The notes below the pieces were generated by a model. The model was not told the origin of the DNA, did not search any database, and saw nothing but the letters and a program-made list of their open reading frames with translations. The translations under genes and the position numbers were made by a program. A DNA stretch of 64,000 nt from Verpa conica (taxonomy: Eukaryota; Ascomycota; Pezizomycetes; Pezizales; Morchellaceae). Below, in pieces: positions 24,556 to 36,946 of the stretch. How positions within the stretch are numbered: position 1 is the first letter of the stretch; each line of letters starts with the position of its first letter. The stretch covers positions 1,240,001 through 1,304,000 of the forward strand of contig JAUFSD010000023.1 of the NCBI GenBank assembly GCA_033030425.1, given 5' to 3'.

Positions 24556-27009
24556 AGCTGCGGGGGATTGATGCGCTTAGTACGGTAGTCGAGTTAAGTT
24601 CAAAAGCCTCTGTGCAAGCAAATAATACATTATGGGCGAGAAGGTCAAGTATTTATTCACTTCTTTACCAACCACTGGGTATATACTGACCTTGATTGGG
24701 TGGTTCCACAAGGCTGTGCAGTGGTTTTATAGAAAGCCATGCCGTTCTCAAAGATACTCCGAAGATCTGAAGCCTGCCGGTTAGGGGCGTATAAATCACA
24801 AGTGAATACTGCCTTGCCTATCGTGCGGATCACTTGCTGGCGGGCGCTTGGGCAAGCTCTTTTGGTGCTCGGCCTCAAGCAATCCGTTGGCAAATGTACT
24901 TTTAAATCAACTAAGCCACAAAAAAGGGTCGTGGAATGGGCAGGTTCATTATTGATTTGGGTAGCCTAATTCATAACTGGATTGCTAGACCTTGAGTGGC
25001 GATTGGGTACTCCTTGCCAAGACCCATTGAGTGCGATGCAACTTATGTATTTAGCCATCTGGTAAAATGTATTATCCACATACCATTTCTACGCCTAAGC
25101 GGGCAGACCTCCGGAATTGGTGAGGTTTTGTTGCTGGAGTTTCAAGAGTGTATGAGTTTGGGTTTAGGCCACTTGATGGGATTTTATTAAACACTTTGGT
25201 AAAGGGTGACGTGGGTTATTGACGATTCAATGGTATTGTGAGAAATTTAATTTTCTCTCACTTAGGACTCTTCTGAATATCGAAGCCTACTCCGTGCCTA
25301 TCGTGCTTCTGTTCTTTAGATTGTGAACGGTAGGAACATATTCGCACTCAATTGCTTATTCTAGTTGTCTTTGGTTCGTTAGATCAGCACGATGGGTATA
25401 ATGAACTCGGTTAGACGTTATATTAGTTGTTCGTATTAGGCTAGGTAGAATCAGATCGAATTGCCCCAGATGTTCAGATGACGATCTATTGATTTGGATA
25501 GGGCAAATAATGGATTCAGCCTTGCCTAACCCTAGTAAAAGTCATGTCATGCGCTTATAAGCATAAATTATAGTGGCTAGCAACACCATATATGCTATGC
25601 TGGCTGCGGTCTATGAACTAATCGCCTTTGCCGAGAACTCTAAAGCTACCAAGACTTCGGCCGATCGTAGAAATCCAATCACGCCCCGACGGCGTGGCCG
25701 TTTTAAAATCTAGCCTGAATGTGAATGCTACTCTATATAGTGAGTAATCAGAATAGTAAATGGCATGGTTTGTGGGACTGTGGCTGTGGATCTGCCTACA
25801 ATTACAACGATGTAGTTCTCATCATTTCCTCGTGCGTCTAAGTACTATGTAGTTGACGTGTAGCGGATGGGGCGCCGCTGGTTAGGTGGTTACACCTTAA
25901 CGTCTTTGGCTGATCGAGTATCTTGGTATTCCGGCTTAGTTTGCCTCCGATAGAAGTAGACGCGCACTATAGTATTCATGTATCACGAGAATAAGGAAGA
26001 GTGTTGAATTTTTTGTGGCTCTAGCCCATTATTATCTACTATACACCGCCTCGAGCACTTTGTTATCGTCTTTGTTTGCTAATAAAATTCTGTAGGCAAG
26101 TAAAGGAAGAAATAGAGATCCCATTAAAGTTCCACGATGGCGGCACTAGTAGTTAGATCCTCTGATAAATCTACGGAAGCGCCCCGAATGTAACCATAGC
26201 CGCACATAAAAGATTTGAGAAGCGCGTGAATATTTGCGCCAATGATCAAAGCCTGCGGTAAAATTCCGTTAAAAAAAAAAAGTACAAACTAGCCATACGG
26301 GTGGCCTTCCGCCTACTAAACCCTGCAATATTCATGGCAAAGTTACACTACTTTTTTACAGTCACATCGCGTTTACGGCACAGATTCATCACTGCCCCAA
26401 TACCTACGTGGCGGAACAAACAACCTGGGTTTGATACCATGGTACTGGGAGCATGTACTCACCATTTCTGCACAAGTGTTGTATTGTACGTAGGTGCTAG
26501 TGCTGTACTGGAAGTAGTCTGAGGTAAATTTGACGGTGAGTTTGAGTACGTCTCTATTCTGTGAGTAATGGAAATTATATTAAAACCACATGATACAAAG
26601 GTTATTTGGAATAATAGAGTGTAATGGGGGGTGTCTGATGCGCTCAAGATCGGGAAATTATCGTAAGTTACCTTTGTCATACTTTTGGGGGGTTGTGTAA
26701 CTTGAGGGTGTAATAAAAATTTCTCTTTTTCATTCCATTCTTTCAGTTGAATTAGCTATGTATACAAGTTTGGGATTTCGTAGTTGAAACTAGCCCTCTG
26801 ATGTAGGTGACTTGTTGCTCGAGTGTATGTTTGTGCATATGTAGGTTGAAGCCTAATGCCAGTGGAAAGCCTCGTGAGAAAATATGCCCTAGTATAAATT
26901 GTTTCATATTTTGGAGTACATAGTATGAAGATTTGAAAAGACAAATCTTCCTAAGGACCCACTAGGAGCATTTTCCTACGAAGAGAACATCTGATATCTT
27001 CTCTTCCCT
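24556..27009. other. Gene-free region
   Basis: AT-rich intergenic DNA upstream of the aspartic-protease-like gene and downstream of the chromate transporter. Frames up to about 80 codons show no family features. A short A-run lies at 26270-26280. Confidence 0.5.
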
Positions 27010-28859
27010 TTACGCTTTCTGAACTCCATACCAACACATGCCACCAACAGCACCACCAACAATCGCCATAGCTGGGGGAACACCCCACCAAGCAGTAATA
27101 CTATAACTAACAGCAGCAACAACAACCCACCACGGATCTCTACCTAGACTCATCACCTCCGAACTCTCAGTCAAGTAGCCAATCTCCCAAAGTCTATACA
27201 CCGCCGTAAACACCAAGCCCACTGCAGTCGCATTCACCCCACGCAGCAACGAGATTACGAGAGGCTTCGACCGAATAGCTCGCCAAATAGACTGAACTCC
27301 CAGCGAAAGAGTAAGGCCGGGGAGAAAAATACCAAGGAAAGATAAGATAGCTCCAAGCACAGAAGAGCTCTTAGCAAGGGCGAGTGAACCAAGGTAGACT
27401 GCGAAATTGAAGTTGGGGCCGGGGAAGGCTTGGATTATGGCTAATCCTATGAGGAAGTCTCGTGATGAGACCCAGCCGGGCTCGACAACGTATTCGCGGA
27501 GTAGCGGGATGACGACGGGACCACCACCGAAGATGATGGTGCCGGCGAGGTACATATTTGTGAACAGGTCTAGTTCTAGCGGAGGGCTTTTGAGAACACC
27601 ACGGGCGACGAGAAAAGCAATGAATGTAGCTGGTGGCAGAGGAAGGGGGTATTAGTTTATTCAGGAGTATAAAGGTTATAATCGTAGAATAGGGTTAGGG
27701 ATATACCAAAGAAACCAGCAATGATCGCAAGACCGACTTTAACGGGGATAGCATGTGAAGCCATATCGATAGCTTGCTGAGCAGGAAGCTCCTCCTCTAT
27801 AGTCCTTCCCTTTGGCTCTGGTACTGTACTGGTAGGCAGTGTCGAGACCGCCGCGATACTCCTGTTACTCGAACCTGATCTCCTCTGGGCACCGCTTGCT
27901 TCGGGTGTTCTCTCCGCTAGTGCAATAGGACTACCTGGCTCTGGATTCTCCTCTTCCTCCCTTTGCTCATTGCGGCGGCGGCGGTTAAAACTAGTCCTTA
28001 ATTTGCCAACTTTTGCACGGAGCCAGAGGTCCCAGATAACGGTGATGATACCACCGATTGCCATGAGGAGGGGGAAGTACCATAGCGCATTATAGCAGAG
28101 GCCAGCGCAGGCACCAAGAATAACGAGGAGGCGTGTGAGGCGGTCTTTAATTGCTTTCTCTGCTAGCTTGGGTTACAATTAGCTGTAAGAATTTCATGTT
28201 TCAGGGTTAGGGCTACCTGGACAGCAGCTAATGCGATAATTCCAACGGTACTAGCATTGAGCCCTGAGAGAAGTGCATACACAGGAGCTGGGAGAACTTC
28301 GTTGATTCGCTGGATACCGAGCGCGAGTGCAAACATCCCAATCGCACCGGGGAGACTGGAGTTCTTTAGTATCAGTAAAACCTGGGTACAAAATAATCAT
28401 CCTACCTCCAAATCAGAAACGCCAGTATCGCCGGGAGAATTCCACTATGGATGAGCGCGATACAAAATGCCATCTTTGTGCTTCCGGGTCCAGGAAGAGC
28501 TTGACATATCGCGAAAAGCTCTTGATACTATAAATCATGAAATCAGAAATAGACCTCATAAATGCAACCTGCGCACTCAATCGATAGACCTCATGGGGAA
28601 AAAATCAACTTACAGTTTGTTCATCAATCCACGGGATCCTCCCAGACACCTCCTCGTCCACAAACCTCGTCCTCAAAATCTGGAAATGCACCGGGGGTCC
28701 GCCAAACGCCGTGAACCCCAAATCCCAAAAATTCACAACCACCTCCCAGAATCGCAGGACCAACTTGTTGTTATTCGCCTGGTAAGCCCCCGGTCGCGCT
28801 CCGTCACCACCGACTCCCCCGGCCCTGCGGAGGGAGTTGAATATTGCAGAGAGTGGCAT
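27010..28859 (-). CDS. Chromate ion transporter (CHR family), two-domain, 528 aa
   Basis: Exons are 28614-28859, 28406-28527, 28217-28355, 27707-28166 and 27010-27629; all junctions keep frame (1587 bases with stop). Two homologous CHR halves are visible. The first has FTAFGGPPVHFQIL and QALPGPGSTK (about residues 91-100). The second has TIIFGGGPVVIPLL (353-366) and IIQAFPGPNFNF (387-398). A charged linker (about 210-290) rich in Arg, Glu and Ser joins them. The family exports chromate, or in some species affects sulfate-linked anion transport. The membrane location is clear; the substrate in this fungus is unproven. Two introns carry CCCTAACCC-like motifs close to their donor sites. Confidence 0.92.
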
Positions 28860-28985
28860 ACTTCGCTGGTGATGATGGGAATTGAGATGTGAGGTTGTGG
28901 TGGATACGCCATAAGGTAGGGCACAAGAATTATATACATGAAGATTACTGGCCAATAGTAATAGGTGAGAGACAGACAGTCTGAT

Positions 28986-29019
28986 CACGTGGGATTTGCA
29001 ACATTGTGTCACCCACGTG
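28986..29019. promoter_or_regulatory. Paired inverted CACGTGGG E-boxes upstream of the chromate transporter
   Basis: CACGTGGG at 28986-28993 (within GATCACGTGGG) faces CCCACGTG at 29012-29019, about 127-160 bases before the ATG. CACGTG is the core bound by bHLH factors; RTCACGTG is the Cbf1 type and CACGTGGG the Pho4 type in yeasts. A link to sulfur or phosphate control is inference. Confidence 0.45.
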
Positions 29020-32000
29020 CCCGTCAATATTTTTGTGGTTGGCTAGCAAGATACGTATAACGCGAGAAAACCAACTCAAGGGAGTATCTACATAGAATGA
29101 GATATTCTTTGTTGGGTCGAGGCGTTTCCGGGCTCTGAGGCGAGTGATCAGTGTGTTCTCATATGACTAACGACATTGACCAATTGCTAGTCTAAGGACC
29201 CCTAACCCTAAACAACGAATCATTAAATCCCCCGGCTGGCTCACCTATAGGGTGTGCTTTGACTACAGTAGAGGTCAAACTTCAATTGCATCAATAGCAA
29301 GCCAACAATACCGGCATTGATGCCCATACTCGGGTTTCGGGGCGTGAACGGCTTAATGAGCCTTGATTGAGACTCCCATTGTTTAGCCGGCAGGTATAAA
29401 CCCTAGCGATGCGGAATCTGGTTGACATCTTTATCCTCGGTAGAAAACTTTATTTCGTATATTTTCAATTAGGAACTTGCTGAAGAATGTGATTGTGAGG
29501 GCGTGTATGTGGTACTGGTTATCTGGAGTGGTATTACGGATAGCTTCTAGCTACTTCGCCTTTATGAGGTTGGACTTTTCTTGATCATGAAATCTCACTA
29601 TCTTCCGAGGGACTATCAAGTTTTAGATAGGAGGCTGTCGTTATGGCTCATCTAAGAACTTTGAATTAAACCATAACGTATTGGATTCAGGGCTGAGTTT
29701 TGTCAAGTTGTAGAGGAAAAACTCACCAGAAGAGAAATGTAGTTTTGAATTTTGAAGTAGGTCCTACGGGCAATATCATCATAGATTTGGACTTGTATCC
29801 TATAAGATCGCTAGAGGCGTGTATAGGGTAATAAGAACGATTTTTGCCTCCTGAACAAAGCGTGATTAACGCTCCCTGGGTTTTATCGTACTACTGTGTG
29901 ACGAATGAATTAATTATAAGTACATGGACTACTTTGCGATTTCTAAGCTTATGGACGTACAAAGTCACAATGAGTATCGGTTCTTTCCCAGAATCACGGA
30001 TAAGAGTTTGATTACATCTCAGATAACGCATCGCTTTAGTAAAAATACTATATATATGTACATGCTATAATTGTCATCACCGGGCAGAAGCTGGAAGAAC
30101 ATACACAAACTCTTGGAATCCGGTAAGCTCGGTCTACACGATGCTCCTGGCGAAATTACACTAGTGGCGTCATTGAACTACACATGAACTGTGTATGATT
30201 GTTTTGTCCCGCCTGTCCTGTTTTCTTTATACCATAGAACGGTAGGGGGTTTTTAGCATACTTTCAGGATTGGTTAACGGGAGCTTTGGGGGGTGGATAC
30301 AAGTGACGAAGAGAGCTACGGAGAATTTATGGTGAAATTGGGAGTGAGGGGTAAGGCATGGGGTGAATTAAGTGCAAACAGATATCTTCCGGTGCTTACG
30401 GTATTGAAAGCTGTATGAAAGCCGCCTGCCCGTAAACTTGTAAGTTGTAATATCTGCCAACGCAGTAGCGATAACAAAGCATCTTGTGTAATTGAATTTA
30501 GGATTCTAGGATAAATCGAGGGTAGCAAGATAACAGAGTTTCTTTTGCTTACTCTGGGATTACATACTCTATGTGACGGGTATGTCGGGAGCCATGAGCT
30601 TGTATAAGGAAGGACATGTAGTTCCTGGATATAGATATATTCTGTAAACGGCACCGGATCCCCTCGGGACTAAAAATAATCACTTCCAGTCCATCTTGAA
30701 GTAATTCTAGCCCAACAGCACAGACCAAAGCTAAGACTAGCACGACGTTGCGTTAAGGCTAATTCAACCCTAGCGGCCGCCCAAGACAACCCCCCCGCCA
30801 AGCCCAACTCAGAAGGTGAGGCGTAAATAGAAATAACTAGCCCACTTTCTTTCTCAACTTTAAAGGGGGGGCTTACGGTAATATTCAACAATCCCCCCCC
30901 CTAAATTCGTGGAGTGTCATCTCGTATTCCGTAGCTCTCTATGTCGGTCCCGAGTCCGGATATGTGGTGAATATGCGATTTAGTCTGGTGCTCGGGCCAG
31001 GCCGGGTCGTTCTATCCTACGGGTCGTTCTATTTTTTTCTATTTGCTTTAACGTGGAATGGTTCGCCAATATGATGTCATCCCTGTGGTAGGGTTTGGAC
31101 TCCCGCGGGAAGGGCATATTTTAGGTGCACTTCTGGGTACAGGTCACGCTGAAAGATGCTGTGCTCACATAAGCACCCTGGAACGATTCATGGAGCCTAC
31201 TACAACTATGTAGTAACCGAAGCGATAGCAAAATCTTAAACATTGATAATACTATTTATGTGATCTGTGTTTCTAAAGGGAAGATAGAACTGTTTTTAGT
31301 GGTTCCGAGTACCCGACGATACCTTCGTGTTGGAAAGTTAGATCGCTAGTTAGGCTTTGACAGACAAAGTGGTTGACTCTATCCGACATCTAGTTATCTA
31401 TATTTATTTAGGACTTTTTTTGCGGGGCATAGGGTCGTATATATCTAAATAGTGACTGTAGCGTGGGGTTGAAGCTCGTGATGGCTTCTATACTTAGACC
31501 TCCAGCTCACTATCAAAACACACCTACCAGCAGACTGACTGACCTCGCATTAAGTTCCGTAAAACGAAGATGATATCATAATACGGCTACATATATGTGT
31601 TGAGGGCCTGTTGCCAGCAAGGGTACCAGGGTATATAGACTATAGTACAATACTTTAGCTTCGATGAATACGGGGGTGCTTATCTATGGGGTTTCGATCT
31701 TTGGGTTTTTTTCCGGGCCGAGAGGGTCATAGCAGGTCACTCAGTTGCGGTGGGTCTTACGATACTGATAGGACCTTACATGTGTCCTGGGCCGAGGGAA
31801 TACACAGCGGGATTGACGTGCCAACTAGAGAGGAGTGGTCCATAGGTAACGGTTTTCCACTTTATTAGGTACGGGGAAGCATCCGCCAGCCCCACAGTCC
31901 TAGATGAAATGTTTCCCCAAAAAGGATACAGACGAGACCTCAAGCCCCCCCAAAAGTGAAAGAGAAAGAAAAAAAACAAAGAAGTCAAAACGACAAGGCT

Positions 32001-33027
32001 GGTTAGTCTAGCTTTGACAGAGGTTTTCTGCGCTGATAGTACCATGTCAGCATACTAGATCGCGTGCTCGCGACCTATAAAAATAAATAGAAATGACGAT
32101 TTTGAACCCCGGGAAAGCTCTCCCGCAAAGAGCCTGACAGGTCCCAAGTAAAGACAGAGCCACGGCCGAAGCGAGGCATCTATGCAAGTACGAGGCTGGC
32201 CAGCCAGCGGGATCAACCAAAGGGCATTTCTTGCCTGTCAGAAGTGTGAATAGTTCTATGGCAAGAAAACACCGGCCATTGACAATTGCAGAGGCTAAAC
32301 TACGATACCCGAAAGAAGATCTGGCTAAGCAATGCAGGGAAATCGACAGCCACAGATGTAGTTAGGCAGAGGGAAGGAAATGCCTCATGGGGCGCTGCGG
32401 TGCAACCGAGGCCAGCTGTCTAAGAATAGCTGAGTGGCCTGTGCCAACCCTCCACTACCAGAAGCAATTCACCTGGGGTGAATGTCAGCGGCTTTGGCCG
32501 CTGATGCTAAACCTGGCGAATGGGTGATTGATAAACAGAAACGGTATATTTGGAAGTGCGAAAAAGGCTAGCTGGTCATCTTTCGAGAACACTCTCCCTT
32601 TGTTCGGAAGTCACAGAGACCGAGTCACGGATCATGACATGGGCTCAGCATTAGTAACTCTTTTGTAGCTGTAGATAGCTAGAGTGAGGGATAATCATCG
32701 CGGGATCGTGGATCATGGCTGGCGTGAATCACTACACCACACTATAATGTTTTCCCGTCTGACAGTGCTCACTCAAGGCAGGTGGATAGCCGGGATTTAT
32801 CTCCACTATGGCCACTATGGTCGGGCCTATCTCGTATATATATGTCTTTAGAATCCCGTTCTAATTCCCTTTCTCTCCTCCATCATCATCAGATCTCCAG
32901 AGTCCTTCGCTTTTAACTCACTTTCGCTTTTTGTCAATCGCTTGATTATCAACATTCGCTTTTATATATCCTCTCGCTCAAATAGAATTCCTAAACTTCA
33001 ACCCTTTCAGCGAAAATAATATCCATA
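29020..33027. other. Long region without supportable genes
   Basis: About 4 kb with no coherent gene. A TGAATGAATTAATTATAAGTA motif occurs near 29901 and a telomere-like CCCTAACCCTAA at about 29200. The 32100-32600 stretch is less AT-rich and holds a small perfect hairpin (AGCGGC/GCCGCT near 32488-32503), but I could not fold it into a known RNA. A TATATATATG tract near 32836-32846 may be the TATA box of the next gene. Confidence 0.45.
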
Positions 33028-34181
33028 ATGTTCACTTCACCTTTGACTCTCTCCGCCCTTGCGTTGACTTTGATGCGCTTTGCTGCTGCTGCTCCTCATG
33101 GACATCCAGTGTATGTCTTCACTTTTGCTTAAATATGAATATTTTAATGTCCTAACTTTGGTTTCAATATAGTAACAACTCGACATCTTTGCCCCAACCT
33201 AGCACTGTGTACACAACCAACACTTTGTACCCAAGCAGCAGTGTGTACCCAAGCAGCATTTTGTACTCAACCAGTACTGTATACCCAAGCAGCGTCTTGC
33301 CTTCGACCACTGCCGTTCCTACCACCATATACGGGACAGGTACTCATCCAACATACTCAACAATCAGTCCCATCGTCAACCAAACAACGATTGTTGCACC
33401 TCCCCCGTCTCATACTGCATCCGTAATCACTTCCACCTTGACACACACAAAGACACTTACCTGGACCCTCAACGTTCCCTGCACAACCACAGTCCATGGC
33501 TCAACCAGCTACTATAGCACAGCCTCCGTCTACACAACTTGCATCTCCGAATATGAGACCGTAACTGTTACCCAGAGCTGTGGCAAGAACTGCAACGTAC
33601 CCGAGCCAACACCCACAACAATCTATTTCCCATCAGTCCCAGCATCTTCAGCACCCCCTGCTCAAGTGACCTCCGTCTACTTCCCATCCGTCCCAGCATC
33701 TTCTGCACCCCCTGCCCAAGTCACTTCAGTCTATTTCTCATCAGTACCGGCATCTTCCGTACCTCCTGCCCAAGTCACTTCAGTCTATTTCTCATCAGTA
33801 CCAGCATCTTCCGCACCCCCCGCCCAAGTCACTTCCGTCTACTTCCCATCCGTCTCCGTGCCTGAGGGACCCAAGACATCCGTCACATCCGTTTTCGGGA
33901 ACTCGGTCCCGACAACTGTCAGCGTCTCTATCCCAATCCAGACTATCCCATCTCACGTATATACATGTCCTCCTGCCGCCACCGTTACTGTCTCTGCTGT
34001 CAAGACTGTCACTGTGACTGATGCGCACAAGACTATCACTGTTACTGCAAGCCCTGTGTACAGCACCCTGCCTCACCACAGTTATACTAGCAGTGCAATG
34101 TGGAACTCGACTGTGTCAAAGCCTACCCACCACAACAGTGGAACAGTCACGGTTCTTCCTACTGGTGGATATCATCATTAA
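33028..34181 (+). CDS. Secreted Ser/Thr/Pro-rich repeat cell-wall protein, 363 aa
   Basis: Exons are 33028-33110 and 33173-34181, joined by a 62-base GTATGT...CTAAC...TAG intron. Exon 1 encodes the signal peptide (MFTSPLTLSALALTLMRF, then AAAAP). The mature part is almost entirely Ser, Thr, Val, Pro and Tyr. It has short YPSS/STVYPSS repeats near its start, four 18-residue repeats (YFPSVPASSAPPAQVTSV type) in the middle, and a VTVTDAHKTITVTASP segment. It would be heavily O-glycosylated and wall- or matrix-associated. No GPI signal is seen; the end is His-rich (GGYHH). No catalytic domain is present. The leader sequence suggests a strongly expressed gene, which is inference. Confidence 0.85.
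33621..33836 (+). repeat. Four tandem 54-bp coding repeats
   Basis: Units begin at 33621, 33675, 33729 and 33783, with a partial fifth at 33837. They stay in frame and differ by a few bases each (for example FP versus FS and SAP versus SVP), so copy number could vary between strains. Confidence 0.9.
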
Positions 34182-35836
34182 GTAGCTGTAGAGATTGGTG
34201 TGTGGGGAGGGGTTATGGTTTATGGTTATGTTTTTCTTTTGTTTAGTTAATTGGGTTATTATTGCATTTAAGGCGCCTTTAGTTGGGTTGCATATTTGTT
34301 CTGTTTTTTGTTTTTTGTTTAATGAATAGTGTGGTGTTTATGGGTGGATGATTAGTGGAGAGAACTTTTGTAAGTCGGGTGAGGGGGGAAAGAAATGATT
34401 TAGAATACGATGTGTGTGTGTGTGTGTGGAAATATATACGTATGTTTGTACTTAATCACATTTATAATGGATGTTTTCAAACTCGAACTCTTTGTGATAT
34501 GTATGCGAGATTCTGATTAGTATTTGTGATCACCCAAGTCTCTATTTTATCCGGCGGGTGGGGTGTGTTGATATATTCTAACCCGTTTTTGATAAAAGTC
34601 ACGATTAGAGTTTTTTTTTTCCTTGTAAGACTCACTTTTATAGCTAGTGGTTGGGTGCTCGACTGTGTTATGTTCGTATCACAGGATTATTATCCGTCCA
34701 GCTCATAAACGGATACACAAATAGATCAACTTGGGTGAGAACGTACACCTCATGGCACTTCCATCGCCGTGGGGGGTCCGGAAGGTAATAATAGATCATG
34801 GGTAGTCACTCGGCTGAATCTCTTCCTATAATGCGGTAAAGGTGCTGAATCGATTGTCTAAAAGAGATAGAGAGATCTATCAACATATTCTCCAAAAGAG
34901 AAAACACCAAACTCTCATATGGGATGCCTTGCCTGGACCTCAAACATAGAAAATAGAGATACACGTGACTCATATATGAAACCGCCCATCAGCTATCCTT
35001 ATTAGGAAACATCTACAACATATAATAGGCTCAAGTTTATAATAGGGAGAGTGTAATATGCCATTATCTAAGTAGCCAGCATCAAATAACTCTATACTTG
35101 TATACTAAATTGCTCCTAATATCTGAATGAGTAGCCAGCAGCAACAGGCGGATTTCTTCCAACACTATACTAATGACCGAGAATCAAATCTAGACAAATT
35201 TTTGGTATGAGTTAGATTATTATGACTGGTGAGTTCTGTTATTTTCTAGTCATTTGAGATCTTAGTTATCGCTGGCGTAGAGAATAATTTGTTAACACCT
35301 ATTGAGTTGATGTGTAGACTCCTATCTATCTTACTTACATGAACATTATGAAAAATATATGTGACTATGAGCTAAAGAAAGACAAAGCTCGTGTAATTAG
35401 AAAGAAAAAGAAAAGAAAGAGAAAAATATGATCCCGTTTCCCTATTTTTAATAGAATAGACAAAATATACATCTCTCTTCTGAAGAATAGAATTTCTCAT
35501 TAAAATTCCCAGCCTACTCTTCTCTATCAACAAGTCAGTAACAATATATAAAGACTAGCTACCTAACCATCCGACTTACAAATTCATAGACAGTACGATA
35601 TTAGGAAGGCTCAGTGCTACCACCCTGAAGCTTGGTTTCTGCAAGCAAGTAACCATTTCTAAAGTCGGTTGAGGGGTCCTGTCAGGGGGGAGGAGCTTTT
35701 TGGGGATCCAGAAGCTGCTCTAGGGCTATAGAATTATGCAACTGAGATGATACTGCCACCAGAATTAGATAGTGTAAGCCAAAATCAAAGTGTTACAATG
35801 AGCTCGATAAAAGACCTTAATCTCAGAGACATGGTA
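34182..35836. other. Gene-free region with a GT microsatellite
   Basis: 3' flank of the wall protein followed by AT-rich DNA. A (GT)9-type tract lies at about 34410-34428. A purine-rich stretch lies at 35395-35430. No coding frame is supported. Confidence 0.5.
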
Positions 35837-36425
35837 CTAACCTATAGTATTTTGCCATTGGCTTGCGTGCAGTACGTCTATGATATCATTGCTATAATAA
35901 CCAGCCCTAGCAGCTATCACAATTGCCCTAGTATTTTCGATGTTGGGGTCCATAGCTATCAATATCTCCATAATATTTATCCTATCATCCAAACCTTTTA
36001 TAACCTCTATAAGAACTGCTTCAGTGATTTCGACTTTAGTGCCTGCAGCCAGTAGTGTCCTCATGATCCTTTATAAGCATGGGTTATTTGGAGAGGTGGA
36101 TTGCTCCGTGCTTTCTCTATGAGGCTCTCCGCGGGTGAGGCTCTGCGTGTGAGGCTCTGCGGGGATAGCCGAGGCTTGGCAGAATAAGATGACGTAGGTA
36201 TGTACCAATAGATAAGAATCCCTTGATATTATATCCTCCATATTGGCTTGCTACAGAGGTCCAAAATATTCCGGTCGCAGGCTCGAGCTGTCTAGGAAGA
36301 TCCCCGACAGCAGCCACTGAAGGCTTGAGTGATTTATCATGATTCCACGGCAGCGCTAGGTATCCAGCAGCGTAGATCCAAAATAAATTACCAGTGGATT
36401 CAGATGTACTGTAGTCATCAACCAC
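35837..36425 (-). pseudogene. Probable relic of a helical-repeat protein
   Basis: The frame at 35837-36064 reads LLAAGTKVEITEAVLIEVI, then MEILIAMDPNIE and AIVIAARAG. This resembles the ITEAVVxAAA repeats next to ankyrin or NACHT modules in fungal proteins. It is short, lacks a credible start and is followed by stops. A second minus frame (36117-36425) upstream has no clear family. Three GAGGCTCTGCG-like units lie at 36121-36160. I read the region as a decayed gene next to the intact F-box/ankyrin gene; the identity is tentative. Confidence 0.35.
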
Positions 36426-36946
36426 TCACTAGATCAACCTAGCAGCCTATGAATGACGGAGTGCCGTAGAAGTGAGGTCCTCAGAGATAGCTAAGAGAGA
36501 GGAATCTAAGACACCAAACGAGTCTTCAATTAAGATATATAAAGGTAATTCACAAGGAAGCTCAACGCTATAGAGGCTACGCTAAAAAGGACCTTTAGAG
36601 TGATACCACTGATTCAGTCCAGCAGGTCTTAGGCAAGGTATAGGAGAGGTCTACAGCTATGTGGAGGCTTGAAGTGGCGTTATCTGGGGTCTGTAACATC
36701 GTTAAATAGAGGTAGGGCATAGAAGGGGCGGGATTGGGAGTAGAAAGATTTTGTTTTTAGGGATCATATTCTTGAATGATTCGAGACAGGATTAATGGGA
36801 AAAGTGATATACCGTCACGCTTTGTGTTTTACTTGGCTGAAGAGTACCAGCTACACCAGATAAGAAAAATGAGAAGAGAGTAGGACTTAAAAGATAACCG
36901 TGAATAAACTTCTAAAGGAAATATTCTAGAATCTACTAGAAATTGT
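36426..36946. other. No gene seen
   Basis: AT-rich spacer between the relic and the stop codon of the F-box/ankyrin gene; no protein-like frame. Confidence 0.45.

Noticed and set aside
32090..32160. Possible tRNA because of a GGGTTCAAAATC-like T-loop on the minus strand
   Set aside because: The T stem does not pair and no matching acceptor or anticodon arms could be drawn.
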